Program-made: the position numbers and the translations under genes
Shown: positions 34,001 to 43,665 of the stretch, in pieces
Layout: each line of letters opens with the position of its first letter
Position numbering within the stretch: position 1 is the first letter of the stretch
Source: MWCO01 sp964488865
Lineage (GTDB): Bacteria; Myxococcota_A; Polyangia; Polyangiales; Polyangiaceae
Direction: 5' to 3'
Length of the DNA: 64,000 nucleotides
NCBI GenBank assembly: GCA_964488865.1
Contig: CAZAWR010000043.1
Location: 7,223-71,222, forward strand
The notes under the pieces: model-generated
What the model saw: the letters and a program-made list of their open reading frames with translations, nothing else
The model's database searches: none
What the model was told of the DNA's origin: nothing

Positions 34001-37000
34001 ATGCGACCCGCCCTGCTCTTCGCGTTGTGTCTCTCCCTTGCCTGTCAGAACGCGGGATCCTCCCGCGCGTCCCGCATGCCGGACCTCGCGCGGCCGTGTG
34101 TCCAGGCCTCCACCCAAGACGCCTGCGCCCAGGCGATCGCATCGGCCGCGGAGCAAGGGGACACTGCCACCGTGGGCCAGTTGCTCACGCTGGCGACCGA
34201 CTGGCTGCCCCAGCCGCAAGCGGTCCCGGTCGCCCGCGCCGCCGCGTGGCTCGCCCCCGCCGCGTGGGCCCCCCAGCGTGTTCTTGAGACCCTTGCGAAT
34301 CAGCCTCCCCCCACGGACGCTCTCCCTCCGAAGGGCCACGTGCTCGTCCTTGGCAACGCACGCCTGACCGCGTCGCCACAGACTGCCGTCGACCTCTCCG
34401 TGCCTTCCGGGCAGGGTCCCTTCGCTGGCCGGCAGCTGGCCATGACCTTGGCTCTCGCCACCGGATCCCCCGCCGTCGCATGGGAGCACGACGGCCAAAC
34501 CCACCTTATCGCCTCGGCGCCTCTGCTCGAGCGCATTGCCAAGGTGCCTGTGTTCTTCGAACCTTCCGCGTCGGCCTCCGCCGCGCTGTGTGGCAAGGCG
34601 GACCGCGCGCTTCGGCAGGGGGACCGCACGCAAGCCTATCTTTTGCTGGGCGATGGGGTGGAGTCTCTGCCTGAGGATGCCGCTGCGTGCCGTACGCTGG
34701 GACCTCTGCACTACCTCCGCTGGACCCTGTCGGGGCCCGCCTATGCCGGCGTCGGCAACGCCCACCTCGAGGACCTCCGCAACGGGTGCTTGAAGACCGC
34801 CGCGGCGTCGGAGGAGGAGCTTCGCGAGTACTTCCATCAGCTCTCCACGCTGCAGGCCCACCGGGGCACGGAGTCCTTCGCCTTGCCACGAGAGTGGTTG
34901 TCCGCCGAAGGGCGCTCCACCTACCTTGCTCACACCGATGCCCTCGCCGCCCGCTGGAAAGACGGTCGTGGCGATCTGCTCTTGGCCCTTCGCGACGAGA
35001 TGATCGCCCGTACGGAAACGCCGCGCGGCGCCTGCGACACCGACTTCCCCTCGCGCACCACCAAGGCCCTGGACGCGGCGAAACGTCGACTCGCTGCGGC
35101 GGGACGTGACGACCTCGCTCTTCCTACCCTGCGCACCCGCTTCGGCGAGGATGGCATCGTCGCGGAGGGCGTCGAGGACGTGATCGCGTGGACCGCGCCG
35201 CCCCACCGTCGATGGATCCGCGTCCCCGCGCTCACGGCAGCGCTGGCAGGGGTGGAGTATGCCTCGCCATCCCCGAAGAACGCCGAAGTCCTCGCCCCCA
35301 TCTGCAGCACAGCGCACAGCGAGATCCTCGCGGAGATTACGTCGGATCGTCGCGACGGTTTCCATGCGCGCAACGTGGTTCGCATGATGGCGCTCTTCCG
35401 AGGTGCGGCCGTGTGCGGGCCTCCAGAAAAGTTCTCGGACGTGGCCGACGCCGTCCTCACCAGGTCTTCCCAGGGGCCGGACGGCAAGCTCGGCACCCTC
35501 CAGGCCCTCGGCCTCGCCGCGCTCGAGATCGCAGTCGCAGCGCTCGACAAGCGCATTCCGTCGGCTCTGGTGTCCGGCATGGCGCTGCGGGACGCCATGC
35601 GGCGAACTCGCTCCTCGCTCGGGTCGACGGACGAGGACGTGGTTCTCGACGCGTCTCTCGGCATCTTGCTCGCGGGGATCGACCGATACACCGCGGAGCG
35701 AGCCGACCTGGCATGGGTCATCGATGGCGCGATCCGTCGCCTGGACCCGATCGTGCCGAAGGCCGCAGACCCAGGGAGCCCAGCGCTGGTGGGCTATGCG
35801 CCGGCGGTTCACCTCATCGCGCACGCCTTGCTGGTGGCCGTGGAGTCCTCGGACAACCCGGACCGTCGCGACGTGGCGGCGCAGCGTCTGGACCGCGTGG
35901 TGGAGCGTGACGTGAGCCTGTTCCTGCAGGCGCAGGGGGTGCCGCAGTACGCCGAGGCGATGGGCAAGGTGCTGCGAAACCTGGCGGGTGCGGCGCGCGC
36001 CCAAGGCAACGCGAAGGAAGCTGGGGCCATGCTGTCGCGGGCGCGGGAGGCGTTGAGTCCGGGAGCGGACGAGCGCGGGTGGTGGTCCATCGGCTTGAAC
36101 CTCGCTCGCCTTGCTTCGCTCGACCTGGCGTTGCACGCATCGCTTCCCGAGGGGACCAAGCCGTCGGTGGAGGCCGACATGGCCCTGTGCGATCAAACGC
36201 TGCAGCGACTCGTGGACCATGCGATGCGCGACTTCCCCCAGAGGCGCGACGGTCTCGATGCGTTGCACCTCTTGCCCGCCCTGCACCGCGCGACGTTCGC
36301 GGGGCTCTTTCTCGCCGAGGACGATGACGCTCGGTGGGCGGTGGCACTCGACGCGGCGGGCAAGGCGTCCCAGCCGGCGCTCGAGCGTCTGGCCTTGCGC
36401 AATGCCTCGGCCAAGGAGGCAGGATTCCTCGCCGTCTTGATGGACGCGCTTCAACTCGCGCATGCGGGGGGCGGGCCGCGTCGGCTGGTGGAAGACAAGG
36501 CAACGCGCCAACGTTGGGCGGCCGAGCTCTCCTCCCGAGCGAAGACGTATCCGCCAGAGTTGGCTTTTGTGGCGGAGATCGCGGCTGGGGTGGGCGCTCA
36601 CGAGGCCGCCCCCCACGAGGCTACAGCGCACTTTCGCGCCGCCGCCGGGCTCGCCGCCAACCCGCGCAATGTCCCCTATCTTCCCAGGCTCGTGGAAGCG
36701 GCCGTGCTGCACCACGGGGGAGACACGGCGGGCGCCGCCTCCGTGGTGGAAGAGATCCTTGCGTACGGACAGGAGGCTCGCACGTGTGGTGCTCCGCACG
36801 AGGTCGACGCGTTGCTGCCGTACCGCGCCTGGGCTGCGGAGAAGCTCGGCAAGCACAAGGAGGCGGATGCTTCCCTGGAGCTCTTCCTGCAGCGAACGGC
36901 CCTGTTCTCCGGGCAAGGCAAGCTGCAGTGTCGCCTTCGGTCCGACCGGCCAGCCATCATCCTCACCGCCGATGCCCACCAGATGATGGACCGGCTCTTC

Positions 37001-38341
37001 TTCCGGGGCGAGAAGCCCACGGGCAGTTTCCAGACCGGTGTGGGGTTCGGGGGCGCACACCACGAGGACCGTCTCTTCTGTACGGCGTTTCCCGTGCTCG
37101 GTCCGCGACCCGACCTGCAACTCGCCACCCACCTCACGCGTGCGGCCTACGCTTTGCGCGCGTCCGACGACCGCGCCGCTCACCAGGCCCTCGGCCAGGC
37201 CGTGCTCATCGCCCGGCGCTTCCTGCATGGGAACGACGTGACCGTCGGGTTCTCCGATCGTTTGACCCTGGACGCTGCGAAGGAAGAAGCACCCCTGGGG
37301 CAGATCGCGTGGGGGGCGGCCGTCGCGCGCGCACGAGGACACGTGGCGTGTGCCGATGTGATCGATCAGCTCGTCCGCGTCGTCGACGCCAAGCGGGAGA
37401 GTCCGCTCAAGACTTTGTTGCAGGATCAACCCGATGCGCCGTCCTCGCTCGAGACGCTCGGGTTCGAGGCCGCGGGGCCCTGGGTGCGATCCGCCTGGGG
37501 GGCGAAGACGGAGGAGGACGTGCGCGCGATGCGTGGGATCCCGTCGGGTTCGGGGGCGAATGCCATGCCGTCGTGGGCTTGGGTTCTGCTGGCTGCGCAG
37601 GTGGACCGAGGGGCCGCGAGTCCGGGGCGTGCGCGTCTGCGAACGCTTCGACCGGCAGGTCAGGTCGAGCGCGTTTTGGTGGATCGCGTGCGCGCACGAC
37701 TGGAAGCAAGCGAGGGGCGTACGGTGCGACCGATCTCGCTGGACGATGCGAAGGTTCTGGCCGAAGGGGGGCTGCACTTCGAGTTGGTGTCCGCGGTGCT
37801 TGACGCCGTGGCTCAGGCGCGCGCGACCGGCAAACAAGCGGACGCGGGGAAGCTGGTGGACCTCGCGCTTTCGGCCGTGTCGCGCGAGCAGGCGCCGCTG
37901 GCGAGGGCGGACTTGCTGGCAGGGGTCTTCCGAAATTGGCCTCAGCGCGCCGACGACCTGACCTGGGCCGAGGCGATGGAACAGGTGCATTCGTCGCTCG
38001 AAGGGACCGTGCCCGCACCCGAAGAGGTGGACGTGCTCTACGGCGCGGTGTCTCGACTTGGGAGGCATCAGGCGTACTCGCGCATGGGCAAGCTCCTCGC
38101 TCGCCTGGAGGTTCTGATGGAACGCGCGCTCGGGCAGGATCACCCCAGCGCCATCGTGTTCGCTGCCGCTCAGCTTGCCGTGCGTGCCGTGCAAGGGGAG
38201 GCGGTGGATGCCTCGACGCTGCTCGGTCGTGCGCGCAAGAGCGGGCGCGTGGCCCCTGGGGTCCTCGCTTTTCTCCAGGCGCCGTCGGGCGCCGGCACCA
38301 AGGAGGCCAAGGCCCTGTTGGGCGCGCTTCCTCCGCTGTAG
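34001..38341 (+). CDS. Very large lipoprotein of unknown function, TPR-like
   Basis: The ATG at 34001 starts a lipobox signal (LLFALCLSLACQ, Cys 15), giving 1446 residues. The whole protein is alpha-helical with amphipathic helix pairs, for example AASEEELREYFHQLSTLQ and repeated ALA-rich helices such as RLDRVVERDVSLFLQAQG and YPPELAFVAEIAAGVGAHEAAP, which look like degenerate tetratricopeptide or Sel1-like helical repeats. No enzyme motif is seen. It is the second of three tandem envelope proteins (31817, 34001, 38361) behind a Ser/Thr kinase; the next gene starts 19 bases after its stop. It may scaffold an envelope complex; this is inference only. Confidence 0.8.
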   Translation: MRPALLFALCLSLACQNAGSSRASRMPDLARPCVQASTQDACAQAIASAAEQGDTATVGQLLTLATDWLPQPQAVPVARAAAWLAPAAWAPQRVLETLANQPPPTDALPPKGHVLVLGNARLTASPQTAVDLSVPSGQGPFAGRQLAMTLALATGSPAVAWEHDGQTHLIASAPLLERIAKVPVFFEPSASASAALCGKADRALRQGDRTQAYLLLGDGVESLPEDAAACRTLGPLHYLRWTLSGPAYAGVGNAHLEDLRNGCLKTAAASEEELREYFHQLSTLQAHRGTESFALPREWLSAEGRSTYLAHTDALAARWKDGRGDLLLALRDEMIARTETPRGACDTDFPSRTTKALDAAKRRLAAAGRDDLALPTLRTRFGEDGIVAEGVEDVIAWTAPPHRRWIRVPALTAALAGVEYASPSPKNAEVLAPICSTAHSEILAEITSDRRDGFHARNVVRMMALFRGAAVCGPPEKFSDVADAVLTRSSQGPDGKLGTLQALGLAALEIAVAALDKRIPSALVSGMALRDAMRRTRSSLGSTDEDVVLDASLGILLAGIDRYTAERADLAWVIDGAIRRLDPIVPKAADPGSPALVGYAPAVHLIAHALLVAVESSDNPDRRDVAAQRLDRVVERDVSLFLQAQGVPQYAEAMGKVLRNLAGAARAQGNAKEAGAMLSRAREALSPGADERGWWSIGLNLARLASLDLALHASLPEGTKPSVEADMALCDQTLQRLVDHAMRDFPQRRDGLDALHLLPALHRATFAGLFLAEDDDARWAVALDAAGKASQPALERLALRNASAKEAGFLAVLMDALQLAHAGGGPRRLVEDKATRQRWAAELSSRAKTYPPELAFVAEIAAGVGAHEAAPHEATAHFRAAAGLAANPRNVPYLPRLVEAAVLHHGGDTAGAASVVEEILAYGQEARTCGAPHEVDALLPYRAWAAEKLGKHKEADASLELFLQRTALFSGQGKLQCRLRSDRPAIILTADAHQMMDRLFFRGEKPTGSFQTGVGFGGAHHEDRLFCTAFPVLGPRPDLQLATHLTRAAYALRASDDRAAHQALGQAVLIARRFLHGNDVTVGFSDRLTLDAAKEEAPLGQIAWGAAVARARGHVACADVIDQLVRVVDAKRESPLKTLLQDQPDAPSSLETLGFEAAGPWVRSAWGAKTEEDVRAMRGIPSGSGANAMPSWAWVLLAAQVDRGAASPGRARLRTLRPAGQVERVLVDRVRARLEASEGRTVRPISLDDAKVLAEGGLHFELVSAVLDAVAQARATGKQADAGKLVDLALSAVSREQAPLARADLLAGVFRNWPQRADDLTWAEAMEQVHSSLEGTVPAPEEVDVLYGAVSRLGRHQAYSRMGKLLARLEVLMERALGQDHPSAIVFAAAQLAVRAVQGEAVDASTLLGRARKSGRVAPGVLAFLQAPSGAGTKEAKALLGALPPL

Positions 38342-38360
38342 ACTCCCCGAAGAGTTCCCG

Positions 38361-39785
38361 ATGATGACCCTATCCCGCGCTGTTGCCGTCACGCTCGCGA
38401 CCGTGCTGCTCGCGTCGGGATGCTGCAGCAAGCCCAAGGGGTCGAGCGGCTCGACGGGGCCCAGTTTGGGTCCTCCGATCGCGTCGGCTCCCCCGAAGCG
38501 TGTGATCGAGATGAAGCCAGGCAGCGACGATCCGCCTGCGAGCTGGACGTCGCCTGCGCAGAGCAAGGCCGCAGCCCCGGCGTTCGCGCAGCGCGACGGC
38601 TACGCGCCGCAACTCGCGGGAGACGTGAAGGTCCGGCTGTTCGAAGCGGCGGAACAAGGCGGGTCGCCCATTTCCGCGGACGGAGGTCCGAGCCCGTGCC
38701 TGGTGGTCTGTTCCGTCCGTGGGTTGAAGGCGGTGGACACGGGCTTCTTCAAGATGCTGTTCAACACGGGGGCGGCCGACATGAATGTGCGTGTCACGCT
38801 CGACAAGGGCGATGAGATCGTGGCGCGGGGGCTTGAGGACCACGCTCACGTTCATGTTTCGGTTCCGCTCGTGGACTGCTCGGCGCGCAAGCGTTGGCGG
38901 TTTCACTTGCTGGATCGCGATGGGGGGGAGTCCTTCGACGACATGGGCACGACGCACGTGGCGCCCCCGTTTCCTTTGAAGAAGAAGGACGCGGTAGCGG
39001 ACCTCGCCTGTCGAGCCGTGGCAGGGGAGAGTGTGGAGAGTGAGTTGCAGCAGGCCCTCGCGAACACGGACCAGACCCTCGAGCGCATTGTGGAGGACAT
39101 GAAGGTGGACCCCACGGACTCTACCCTTGGGGTGCAGCCCGTGTTGTCGAGCATGCAGCGGGCGGTGAACGACCTGTCCGGTTGGGTGGGGTGGGCGGAC
39201 CCGCGGGTGATCCGACGGCGGGACCTGGGGCTTCGCATCCTGGCGGCGATGCAGGAGGACCGGCTCGCCTTCGTGAAGGAGCATGCGTCCCAGCCGGCGA
39301 AGCCGGTGACGTTTCGCTATGGCCGTGGCGAGTACGAGGTCGGGACGGCGGTGTTGGACTGCAATGCACAGAAGGTTCAGGGGTACGCGGTGAAGCAAGA
39401 GGAGCGGTTGCGGGCGCAGCCCCCCATCGTATGCCTTCTCACGCTCAAGACGCGGAACCTGGGCGGAGATAGTCTCTCTTCCTCCTTGGGGGAGGGGCTT
39501 GGGTGGAACATGGTCGTGGCGCGTGACGACGGGGAGACGGCTCAGCCGCGTTTCCTTGCGTTCGAGGGGCCGGAAGTGACGCGGGCCGAGACCGGGGTCG
39601 ACATTCTCGCCGAGGGCGCGTCGGGCACGGTGGTGCTCGGCTTGCCTGCGGCGGCGTTTTCCGATGCTGCGCGACCGGTGCTGCTCGTGATGAGTCCCTT
39701 CATGAGCGAAGGGCCGGTGTTGGTGCCTTTGCCGGCGGCCCCTGGTCCTGCCCCCGCGGTCGTGTCGAGCGCGCGTGGGAAGTGA
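38361..39785 (+). CDS. Lipoprotein of unknown function
   Basis: The ATG at 38361 opens a lipobox signal (VTLATVLLASGCC), so 474 residues, not the longer frame from 38175 that overlaps the previous gene. The soluble part alternates beta-rich segments (EIVARGLEDHAHVHVSVPLVDCS, VGTAVLDCNAQKVQGYAV) with a helix near LQQALANTDQTLERIVEDM. Conserved Cys pairs are visible. No known domain was recognised. It is closely packed behind the 1446-residue lipoprotein (19 bp), suggesting shared expression and possibly a complex. Confidence 0.78.
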   Translation: MMTLSRAVAVTLATVLLASGCCSKPKGSSGSTGPSLGPPIASAPPKRVIEMKPGSDDPPASWTSPAQSKAAAPAFAQRDGYAPQLAGDVKVRLFEAAEQGGSPISADGGPSPCLVVCSVRGLKAVDTGFFKMLFNTGAADMNVRVTLDKGDEIVARGLEDHAHVHVSVPLVDCSARKRWRFHLLDRDGGESFDDMGTTHVAPPFPLKKKDAVADLACRAVAGESVESELQQALANTDQTLERIVEDMKVDPTDSTLGVQPVLSSMQRAVNDLSGWVGWADPRVIRRRDLGLRILAAMQEDRLAFVKEHASQPAKPVTFRYGRGEYEVGTAVLDCNAQKVQGYAVKQEERLRAQPPIVCLLTLKTRNLGGDSLSSSLGEGLGWNMVVARDDGETAQPRFLAFEGPEVTRAETGVDILAEGASGTVVLGLPAAAFSDAARPVLLVMSPFMSEGPVLVPLPAAPGPAPAVVSSARGK

Positions 39786-39914
39786 GGGGAGGGTGGAATG
39801 AGTGGCGCGGCGGGGTCGGAGCCTGCTGTCGGTGGGAGGTTGGGGGGAGTGGCACGGTGGGGGCGCAACACGCCACCTCTTGACGGTCCTGCCGGCCAGC
39901 ACCAGAGCGCTCGC

Positions 39915-41546
39915 ATGCCGTTCAAACATGTGTATGCTTTCCTCTTTCTCGCAACCGTGCTGAGCGCTTTCCCAGGTCATGCGCAGACCGACCTTCGGGC
40001 CCAAGTCCCCAAGGCCGCTCCGACCGTCACCCGCGCGCCCGGGGCCCCGTCCCCCTTGCTCGAACGTCCGCGTTACCTCATCGCCTTTGCGGGGGACTCC
40101 TACGCATCCGGGGAAGGTGCACCCCAGAGTCCCTCCCCCAAGTGGTCGGACGAAGGCTGCCACCGCTCGCGGGAGAACGGTCGCCATGCCGCCGCCAACG
40201 CCCTTGCCGCCCGGCTCGGGCCGGACTCCGTCGCTTTCGTCGACGTGTCCTGTTCCGGTGCGACCATTCGCAACGGGCTTCTTGGCGAATACCGCGGCGT
40301 GGCTGCCCTCCGCCCTTCCGGCCCGGGCAACGTGGCCTACCGTTACGAGCCGCAGGTGGAGCAGATCCGCACGTGGATGAACCAGTTCCCCGGTCGGAGG
40401 CTCGACGCCCTCGTCATGTCGGTGGGGGGCAATGACGTCGGGTTCGCGAAGGTGGTGACCGCGTGCATGACCCCGGGGAATTGCAACCGGGACACGGGGC
40501 TTGCGAACCTCATCCAGCGCGGGGACCCAAGAAACCCTGAGGTCATCGGCATTCGCGCCATGCGGGAAGCCCTCACCCGGGTCGATACCGCCATACGGCA
40601 GCGTTTGAATCCCAGATCCATCGTGCTGACGGGCTACCCCGACCCTCTGCGGAGCCGCACGGGGGCCTACTGCAACGGCTACGACGAGGGCTACCAGATC
40701 CTTGCCATCCCCGGGGTGGAGAACTCTCCCGTGTGGGGAGCGATCGCGGGCGCGTCGGTCAAGGAGATTTCCCGCACGGAGGCGGGCTGGATCTACGACA
40801 ACCTCCTGCAACCCCTGAACACGGAGCGAAGGCGGATCGCGGGCGAGCTTGCGTGGCAATTCGTCGAGGTCGAGGCCTTCACGAAACGCAACGGATACTG
40901 CGCCGGCAACAAGCGCATGTTCCAGACCCCGAAGACATCCATCCAGAGCCAGGGGGACTACAACGGAACCGCCCATCCGGATCGCAACGGCTTCAAGGTC
41001 TACCAAGCAGTCATCGAGGCCGCCTTGATCAAGCAGCTAGGGATTCGGCAGCCCATGAGCGCCGCCCCGGAGTTCTTCGACTGGCACATCCAGCGAAAAC
41101 CTGCCACGGCGCCTCCCCCTTCCACGACGTCGGGGCCGCAGATCATGCGAGCCGAGCCGAGGCCCATCGCCGTGACCGAGGACACCGTGGATAGCCTCCG
41201 GGACGAGCCCATGGCGCAGGGGGCCGAGTTCTTCCTCACCGTGGTCGGAAAGGTGGGGCCCGTTCCGGGGCAGATCACCGAGGTGGCGTTCCAGCACACG
41301 ACGCGGGGCAATCCCACGGCCCAGAGCGAAGACTCCGCGTTTCAGACGAGCGTGCTTGCCGACCCCCGGCCGGGATATCACACGAGCAGGCTCGACAGCG
41401 CAAGGTTCGGGGAGTGCTCGGTGGTGTTCGTGCGGTGGAGCACGAAGAGCTCCGCTTGGTACGACGCCTCCGTCACAGAGGTGAACCGTGCGCCGGTCAA
41501 ACGGCTGAGGCTCAAGTGCAACGGTAAAGCGGTGGAGGAGATCTGA
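39915..41546 (+). CDS. Secreted SGNH/GDSL-family hydrolase
   Basis: The ATG at 39915 starts a signal peptide (FLFLATVLSAFPGHAQ), giving 543 residues. Block I is AGDSYASGEG with nucleophile Ser 62, a Gly/Asn oxyanion block is in SVGGNDVGF, and the catalytic His is in NGTAHPDRNG, the SGNH arrangement found in extracellular esterases and lipases of the Streptomyces GDS-Y-S/A-S-G-E type. A C-terminal extension (about residues 385-543) is beta-rich and follows a Thr/Pro linker; it may be a binding or stalk domain. Substrates are probably lipid or carbohydrate esters. A hydrolase gene follows after 88 bp. Confidence 0.88.
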   Translation: MPFKHVYAFLFLATVLSAFPGHAQTDLRAQVPKAAPTVTRAPGAPSPLLERPRYLIAFAGDSYASGEGAPQSPSPKWSDEGCHRSRENGRHAAANALAARLGPDSVAFVDVSCSGATIRNGLLGEYRGVAALRPSGPGNVAYRYEPQVEQIRTWMNQFPGRRLDALVMSVGGNDVGFAKVVTACMTPGNCNRDTGLANLIQRGDPRNPEVIGIRAMREALTRVDTAIRQRLNPRSIVLTGYPDPLRSRTGAYCNGYDEGYQILAIPGVENSPVWGAIAGASVKEISRTEAGWIYDNLLQPLNTERRRIAGELAWQFVEVEAFTKRNGYCAGNKRMFQTPKTSIQSQGDYNGTAHPDRNGFKVYQAVIEAALIKQLGIRQPMSAAPEFFDWHIQRKPATAPPPSTTSGPQIMRAEPRPIAVTEDTVDSLRDEPMAQGAEFFLTVVGKVGPVPGQITEVAFQHTTRGNPTAQSEDSAFQTSVLADPRPGYHTSRLDSARFGECSVVFVRWSTKSSAWYDASVTEVNRAPVKRLRLKCNGKAVEEI

Positions 41547-41565
41547 GGCGGAGCTTGACCCGCCT

Positions 41566-41591
41566 GGTGGCGACGCTACACTCCCGCCACC
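41566..41591. terminator. Possible hairpin after the SGNH gene
   Basis: Perfect 7-base arms GGTGGCG (41566-41572) and CGCCACC (41585-41591) flank a 12-base loop, followed by a short pyrimidine run, between the SGNH gene and the next start. This could end transcription, but there is no true T-tail. Confidence 0.3.
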
Positions 41592-41607
41592 TTCCCCTCA
41601 CGTGAGC

Positions 41608-41619
41608 GCGAGCGCTCGC
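41608..41619. promoter_or_regulatory. Short perfect palindrome before the hydrolase start
   Basis: GCGAGCGCTCGC, a 12-base perfect palindrome, ends 15 bases before the GTG at 41635. It could be a dimeric-regulator site, but such a GC palindrome may occur by chance in this composition. Confidence 0.2.
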
Positions 41620-41634
41620 AGAACGGCCTGAGCC

Positions 41635-42615
41635 GTGACCACATCATCCCATCCCACCTGGGTCGACGTCACCATCGGCGCCCTCAACGGCGTACTCGGT
41701 GACTATCTCGTAGAGAGAGGCAACACCCTGGCGACACCCATGGTCGTGGTGCAGGGAAACGAGCCGGTTGCTCTGGCGGAGGAAGTGTTCGCGCACTCCG
41801 TGCCGAAGGCCACGCCCAAGGTGTGTGTTCTCGTGCACGGGTTGTGCTGCACGGAAGCGTTTTGGGAGTTCCCGACCGCCCCGGGCACCAGCTATGGCAC
41901 GTTGTTGCGGGACGAGCTGGGCTTCACTCCGGTGTTTCTCCGCTACAACACGGGCTTGCGCATCTCCGAGAACGGGCGCGCCCTCGCGGGGCTGCTGACT
42001 CGGCTCATGGATGTCTATCCCGTCCGGGTCGAAGACCTGACCTTGCTGGGTCACAGCATGGGCGGGCTGGTGATTCGCAGCGCGTGCCTCGTGGCCGAGC
42101 AGGAACGCATGCCGTGGCTGGACCGCCTCCAGCGCGCCTTGTACATCGGCTCGCCCCACCTGGGGGCGCCGCTGGAAAAAGTCGGCAACGTGGCGGCTGC
42201 GGTGCTCGGCGCGGTTCCTGACCCCTTCACCCGTCTCGCCCGGGATCTCATCAATCGTCGCAGCATCGGGATCAAGGACCTCCGGCATGGTCACATCAAA
42301 GACGAGGATTGGGCCGGCCTCGACCCGGACGACGTTCTCACGGGGTGTCGCACGACGGTGCCGCTGCGCAAGGGCATCCGGCACCACATCGTGGCCGGGA
42401 CGTTGACTCGCAACGAGAACCACTTGATGGGCAAGCTGTTCGGGGACGCCATGGTGCCGCTGCGGAGCGCCACGAAGCCAGCGGAGCCGACCGCCGAAAT
42501 CGAGGGGTTCCCGCCAGAACACGTGCGCATCTACCCAGGCATGCACCACATGCGCCTCGCGCGAGACCCGCAAGTCTACGAACAGATTCGGGCATGGTGC
42601 CAGAACGGAGGCTGA
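41635..42615 (+). CDS. Alpha/beta-hydrolase, lipase-like (PGAP1-like)
   Basis: A 326-residue soluble hydrolase. The nucleophile elbow is GHSMGG with Ser 141; the oxyanion region HGLCCTEAFW lies at residues 69-78, and a later FGDAMVPLRSA supplies a plausible acid and PGMHHM the catalytic His. YIGSPHLGAP near 160 is typical of lipases and PGAP1-type hydrolases. There is no signal peptide, so it acts in the cytoplasm or at the inner membrane. A GTG start at 41635 is used. Its stop is followed by one base and then the start of a 92-aa protein gene; together with the methyltransferase they form a compact trio. Confidence 0.85.
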   Translation: MTTSSHPTWVDVTIGALNGVLGDYLVERGNTLATPMVVVQGNEPVALAEEVFAHSVPKATPKVCVLVHGLCCTEAFWEFPTAPGTSYGTLLRDELGFTPVFLRYNTGLRISENGRALAGLLTRLMDVYPVRVEDLTLLGHSMGGLVIRSACLVAEQERMPWLDRLQRALYIGSPHLGAPLEKVGNVAAAVLGAVPDPFTRLARDLINRRSIGIKDLRHGHIKDEDWAGLDPDDVLTGCRTTVPLRKGIRHHIVAGTLTRNENHLMGKLFGDAMVPLRSATKPAEPTAEIEGFPPEHVRIYPGMHHMRLARDPQVYEQIRAWCQNGG

Positions 42616-42616
42616 C

Positions 42617-42895
42617 GTGAGCCGGATCAAGGGACTCAAGGACCTGGTGCAGGATGGCGTTCACCACGGGACGACGGCCGTAGAGCAGGTGCATCGCGTG
42701 GTGGCGAGCAGGCCTTTCGATATCTTGGAGGCCGTTCCGGTGGTCGGGATTCCCACGCGGGGCGTGCGGGTCGCGCACGACGCGATGTTGACCGTGGTGT
42801 ACGGGACCATCCGTGGGGTCAACCGCATCGTGGGAGGTTTCGCCGACGGGGTCCTCGAGGGGATGGAGCAGGGCGAGGGCAAAGACGGCGAATGA
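42617..42895 (+). CDS. Small conserved-looking protein of unknown function
   Basis: A 92-residue protein starting with GTG one base after the hydrolase stop. It is amphipathic-helical with a moderately hydrophobic central part (about residues 36-75, DILEAVPVVGIPTRGVRVAH and TVVYGTIRGVNRIVGG), so it may associate with a membrane or with the hydrolase. Its stop overlaps the next ATG (42892). The tight packing with a lipase-like hydrolase suggests it assists or partners that enzyme, as small companion proteins do in other lipase loci; the sequence itself names no family. Confidence 0.65.
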   Translation: MSRIKGLKDLVQDGVHHGTTAVEQVHRVVASRPFDILEAVPVVGIPTRGVRVAHDAMLTVVYGTIRGVNRIVGGFADGVLEGMEQGEGKDGE

Positions 42896-43602
42896 CGGAC
42901 TTCCAGCGGATCTACCTGGAGCGTGCGGCGGACTACCACCGATTGATTGCGGCCGAGGACGTGAAGGGCCGGGTGGGGCACTGGCTCGAGGAGGTGCTGC
43001 GGGGGACGCGTGGGGAGGTCCTCGACGTAGGCGCCGGGACGGGCCGGGTGACCGGGTTGATCGCGCGCGCGGTTCCCGAGGTGCGGTTGGTCTGTACCGA
43101 CGCGTCGGTGGCGATGCTGGACGAGCTTGGCGAGCACTGGAAGGACGAATTCGGGGAGCGCCGCGCGCCGGATGCGGTCGTTGCGGACTATCGATCGTTA
43201 CCCTTCGAGGCGGGTCGGTTTGCGGCCGTGACGGCGGGCTGGGCGGTGGGGCATCTCACGGGGTTTCATCCGACGACGTGGCGGGAGGAAGCGCGACGGG
43301 TTCTGCGTGAGCTCGCGCGGGTGGCCGAGCCTGGGGCTCCGATCGCGATCCTGGAGACGCTGGGCACGGGGACCCGGGAGCCGGCTGCCCCGAACGAGTC
43401 GCTGGCAGCGCTCTATCGCATGTTCGAAGCCGACGGATTCGCACGTACGGTCCTGCGCACGGACTACCTGTTCGCGACGCGCGCCGAGGCGGAGGAGTTG
43501 GTGTCGTTCTTCTTCGGCCCGGAGATGATTGCCCCTCTCGAGGATGCGGAGAACGGGGTAGCGCTCATCGAGTGGACCGGGGCGTGGCAGCGTCGGGCTT
43601 GA
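42892..43602 (+). CDS. Class I SAM-dependent methyltransferase
   Basis: A 236-residue methyltransferase. The SAM-binding motif I is EVLDVGAGTGRV (near residues 39-50) with a following acidic residue in LVCTDAS; the later ADYRSLPFEAG and GWAVGHLT segments match motifs II-III. Length is normal for a stand-alone small-molecule methyltransferase; the substrate is unknown. The ATG overlaps the stop of the 92-aa protein, so it belongs to the hydrolase operon. Confidence 0.88.
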   Translation: MTDFQRIYLERAADYHRLIAAEDVKGRVGHWLEEVLRGTRGEVLDVGAGTGRVTGLIARAVPEVRLVCTDASVAMLDELGEHWKDEFGERRAPDAVVADYRSLPFEAGRFAAVTAGWAVGHLTGFHPTTWREEARRVLRELARVAEPGAPIAILETLGTGTREPAAPNESLAALYRMFEADGFARTVLRTDYLFATRAEAEELVSFFFGPEMIAPLEDAENGVALIEWTGAWQRRA

Positions 43603-43665
43603 TGGTTACCTTGGGGGCGGTGTTTTTCAGACCGAGCAAGCCCCCCGTCGCGCGGGAATGAGCCA

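Noticed and set aside
33875..38566. Very long minus-strand open frame of 1563 codons
   Set aside because: It lies opposite the 1446-aa lipoprotein gene in a GC-rich region where antisense stops are rare; its protein is Arg/His/Gln-rich, with no signal or domain.
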